This document shows, piece after piece, positions 14,933 through 16,747 of a DNA stretch of 16,747 bases. Each line of letters opens with the position of its first letter. The first letter of the stretch is position 1. The notes under the pieces were generated by a model that saw only the letters and a list, made by a program, of their open reading frames with translations, searched no databases and was not told the origin of the DNA. Made by a program: the position numbers and the translations under genes. This DNA is from JBGTBQ01 sp041749275 (lineage in GTDB: Bacteria; Acidobacteriota; Blastocatellia; Pyrinomonadales; Pyrinomonadaceae). Where the stretch lies: positions 1 through 16,747 of the forward strand of contig JBGTBQ010000308.1 of assembly GCA_041749275.1 (NCBI GenBank), read 5' to 3'.

Positions 14933-15811
14933 ATGTTTGGACTCTTCAGAAAAAAAAATAAGAAGGCGGCGCACGTCAACGGTAAAGGCAACGGGCAGCC
15001 GTCGCTGCACATCGAGGCGGCGTTGCAAACGGACGTAGGCTGCGTGCGCGAGGTGAACGAGGACAGCGGCAGATACACCTGCCCCACCGATCCGGAATTG
15101 CTCGCGTCGAAGGGCATCCTCGCCGTCGTCTGCGATGGGATGGGCGGCCATGCCTCCGGCGAAGTCGCCAGCCAGTTGGCCGTCGAATCTATCAGCCGCG
15201 GTTACTACGACGACAAGAAGCCGCCAACCGAAGCCCTCAAGCGCGCCATCGAAGAAGCGAACGCGCGGATTTACGCCGCCTCGCTGAAGGATGCGAACCT
15301 GTTCGGCATGGGCACGACCTGCGCGGCGCTCATCTTGCACGAGGGGCAGGTCTTCGCCGCGCACGTCGGCGACAGCCGTCTCTACATGATGCGCGAGGGT
15401 GAGTTGTACCAGATGACCGAAGACCATTCAGCGGTGGTCGAGATGGTCAGGCAGGGTATCATCACGGCGGAACAGGCGCGCACGCACGAGGACAAGAACG
15501 TCATCCTGCGCGCGCTCGGCACTGGCGCCGAAGTCGAGGTCGAGACGTGGGAGCAGCCGATGCGCGTCCGCGCGGGCGACCGCTTCCTGCTCTGCTCCGA
15601 CGGCCTTTACGACATGGTCGCGGACGCGGAGATCAAGCGGACGCTTCTCTCCGTCGCGGACGTGCACGACGCCTGCGCGCAGCTCATCTCCAAGGCGCGC
15701 GAGGGCGGCGGGCACGACAACATCACGGTCGGGGTAATTCACGTTCAGCCAGCGGGCCACGCCGACAAACAGGAAGTTCGCGCGACGCGCGAGGTGGAGG
15801 TTGCGGGATGA
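14933..15811 (+). CDS. PP2C-type Ser/Thr protein phosphatase
   Basis: A 292-residue metal-dependent phosphatase that would reverse the kinases' phosphorylation. All main PP2C motifs are visible: TDVGCVREVNED (33-44), CDGMGGHASGE (67-77), GTTCAA and AAHVGDSRLY (128-133, 142-151), CSDGLYDMV (221-229) and GGHDNITVGV (259-268). The metal-binding Asp candidates D44, D68, D223 and D262 are present, so activity is expected. It lacks a signal peptide and membrane span, so it is cytoplasmic. An ATG at 14933 (MFGLFRKKNKK, a basic tail common at such starts) is preferred over an in-frame ATG at 14894; neither has a strong ribosome site, so the start is uncertain. It follows the first kinase by 98 bp, and its TGA overlaps the ATG of the next kinase, indicating one transcript. 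Confidence 0.92.
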   Translation: MFGLFRKKNKKAAHVNGKGNGQPSLHIEAALQTDVGCVREVNEDSGRYTCPTDPELLASKGILAVVCDGMGGHASGEVASQLAVESISRGYYDDKKPPTEALKRAIEEANARIYAASLKDANLFGMGTTCAALILHEGQVFAAHVGDSRLYMMREGELYQMTEDHSAVVEMVRQGIITAEQARTHEDKNVILRALGTGAEVEVETWEQPMRVRAGDRFLLCSDGLYDMVADAEIKRTLLSVADVHDACAQLISKAREGGGHDNITVGVIHVQPAGHADKQEVRATREVEVAG

Positions 15812-16747
15812 TCGGGCAGATTCTGGGGAACTACAAGATCGAACAGAAACTTGGCGAGGGTGGGATGGGCGCCGTCTTCCGCGGCCTTGACTTGATGCTG
15901 GAACGCGAAGTCGCCATCAAGGCTCTGCGGCCCGAACTCGGCAGCCAGCCGCAGGTCGTCGAGCGCTTCCGCTCCGAGGCCGTCACGCTCGCCAAATTGA
16001 ACCACCCGAACATCGCCACGCTCTACAGCTTCTTCCGGCAGGCGAATGACTACTACATGGTTTTGGAGTACGTGCGCGGCGTCACGCTCGACAACCTCAT
16101 CCAGCAGCGCGGCGCGCTCCCTTCGGAGCAGGCCATCCCGCTCTTCTGTCAGGTGCTCGACGGGATTGACCACGCGCACCGCTTCGGCATCATCCACCGC
16201 GACATCAAACCCGCCAACATGATGCTCACCGAAGCGGGCACGCTCAAGGTGCTCGACTTCGGCATCGCGCGCATCCTCGGCACGGCGCGCATGACGAAGC
16301 AGGGACATCTCATCGGCACCATCGAGTACATGTCGCCCGAACAGGTGCGCGGGATGGACACTGATGCGCGCTCGGACATCTACAGTCTCGGGATGCTGCT
16401 CTACGAGATGCTGACGGGGCGCGTGCCCTTCGACATCGAGAACGAGTTCGAGTTGATGAAGGCGCAGATCGAGCGAATGCCCGTCGCGCCGCGACTGATT
16501 AACGCGAGCATCCCGGAAGAGGTCGAGGGCGCGATAGTGCGCGCCATCGCCAAGAGCGCGGACGAACGTTTTCAGACGGCGGGCGACTTCCGCGCGGAAC
16601 TGCTCACGGCGGGCTTCGGCGCGACCGGCGCGCGGCTCGATCCTTTGATCCCCGGCTCGTCGCCCTACACGACGCGGTCCGTCAGCCATCCACCGTTCAG
16701 CAACCCCGCCGCCAGCCAGCCGCCCGTCTCCGGCGAGGCCGCGCCGG
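15808..16747 (+). CDS. Second Ser/Thr protein kinase (3' end beyond the window)
   Basis: A frame open to the right edge; 313 residues are visible and the C terminus is missing. It is a complete Hanks-type kinase domain: LGEGGMGAVF (15-24), K38 in VAIK, E57 in the C-helix, IIHRDIKPAN (128-137, catalytic D132), LDFG (149-152), then MSPEQVRG and RSDIYSLG in the activation and F-helix segments. After the kinase, from about residue 280, a Pro/Ser-rich linker begins, usual before a membrane span or sensor domain in these kinases, so a transmembrane helix may follow outside the window. The start overlaps the phosphatase stop by an ATGA junction, which points to translational coupling. It differs from the first kinase mainly in the C-terminal parts, so the two may sense different inputs. 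Opposite-strand open frames here are artefacts of GC-rich codon use. Confidence 0.92.
   Translation, partial: MIGQILGNYKIEQKLGEGGMGAVFRGLDLMLEREVAIKALRPELGSQPQVVERFRSEAVTLAKLNHPNIATLYSFFRQANDYYMVLEYVRGVTLDNLIQQRGALPSEQAIPLFCQVLDGIDHAHRFGIIHRDIKPANMMLTEAGTLKVLDFGIARILGTARMTKQGHLIGTIEYMSPEQVRGMDTDARSDIYSLGMLLYEMLTGRVPFDIENEFELMKAQIERMPVAPRLINASIPEEVEGAIVRAIAKSADERFQTAGDFRAELLTAGFGATGARLDPLIPGSSPYTTRSVSHPPFSNPAASQPPVSGEAAP

Noticed and set aside
15745..16689. 314-residue minus-strand frame opposite the second kinase
   Set aside because: The plus strand encodes an intact kinase domain running off the window; the minus frame has no domain.
1..16747. CRISPR array, tRNA, rRNA or toxin-antitoxin pair
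   Set aside because: No regular direct-repeat/spacer pattern, no cloverleaf or rRNA segments, and no small paired genes were seen.

Overview
The window is GC-rich and has compact, high-GC codon use. The most likely host is a member of the Acidobacteriota. The basis is a 1,406-residue Oar-like TonB-dependent receptor with an N-terminal carboxypeptidase-regulatory domain, several transmembrane Ser/Thr kinases with a PP2C phosphatase, and abundant GC-rich palindromic intergenic repeats. This placement is inferred from gene content; no rRNA or marker gene is present.

Left half, minus strand (about 121-10262). In order of transcription it holds a GntR/FadR-type regulator, a GH43-like exported glycosidase, a GH106-like exported alpha-L-rhamnosidase, an Oar-like TonB-dependent receptor, a strong terminator, and a NagB/6-phosphogluconolactonase-fold protein with an altered active site. 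This reads as a small plant- or exopolysaccharide-utilisation locus, perhaps for a rhamnose/arabinose-containing polymer such as pectin. The two hydrolases would act outside the cytoplasm, the receptor would bind or import the products, and the regulator would respond to a product. No SusD partner is present.

Middle (10263-11609). A divergent region of about 1.35 kb has no credible gene. It holds at least three families of palindromic repeats, a 383-bp segment bounded by inverted repeats, AT-rich palindromes, a near-consensus -10 box, and a long GC-rich leader able to fold before the next gene.

Right half, plus strand (11610-16747). This is a phospho-signalling cluster: an FHA-TM-trypsin-like membrane protein, a transmembrane Ser/Thr kinase with a PEGA-like outer domain, a soluble PP2C phosphatase, and a second Ser/Thr kinase whose start overlaps the phosphatase stop (ATGA) and which runs off the right edge. 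The phosphatase can reverse the kinases' work. The FHA domain can read phosphothreonine in the cytoplasm and is tethered through one membrane span to a serine protease outside. This could be an inside-to-outside signal route and is the most interesting part of the window.

The left edge (1-120) carries three hairpins of repetitive-element type, immediately after the last minus-strand gene.
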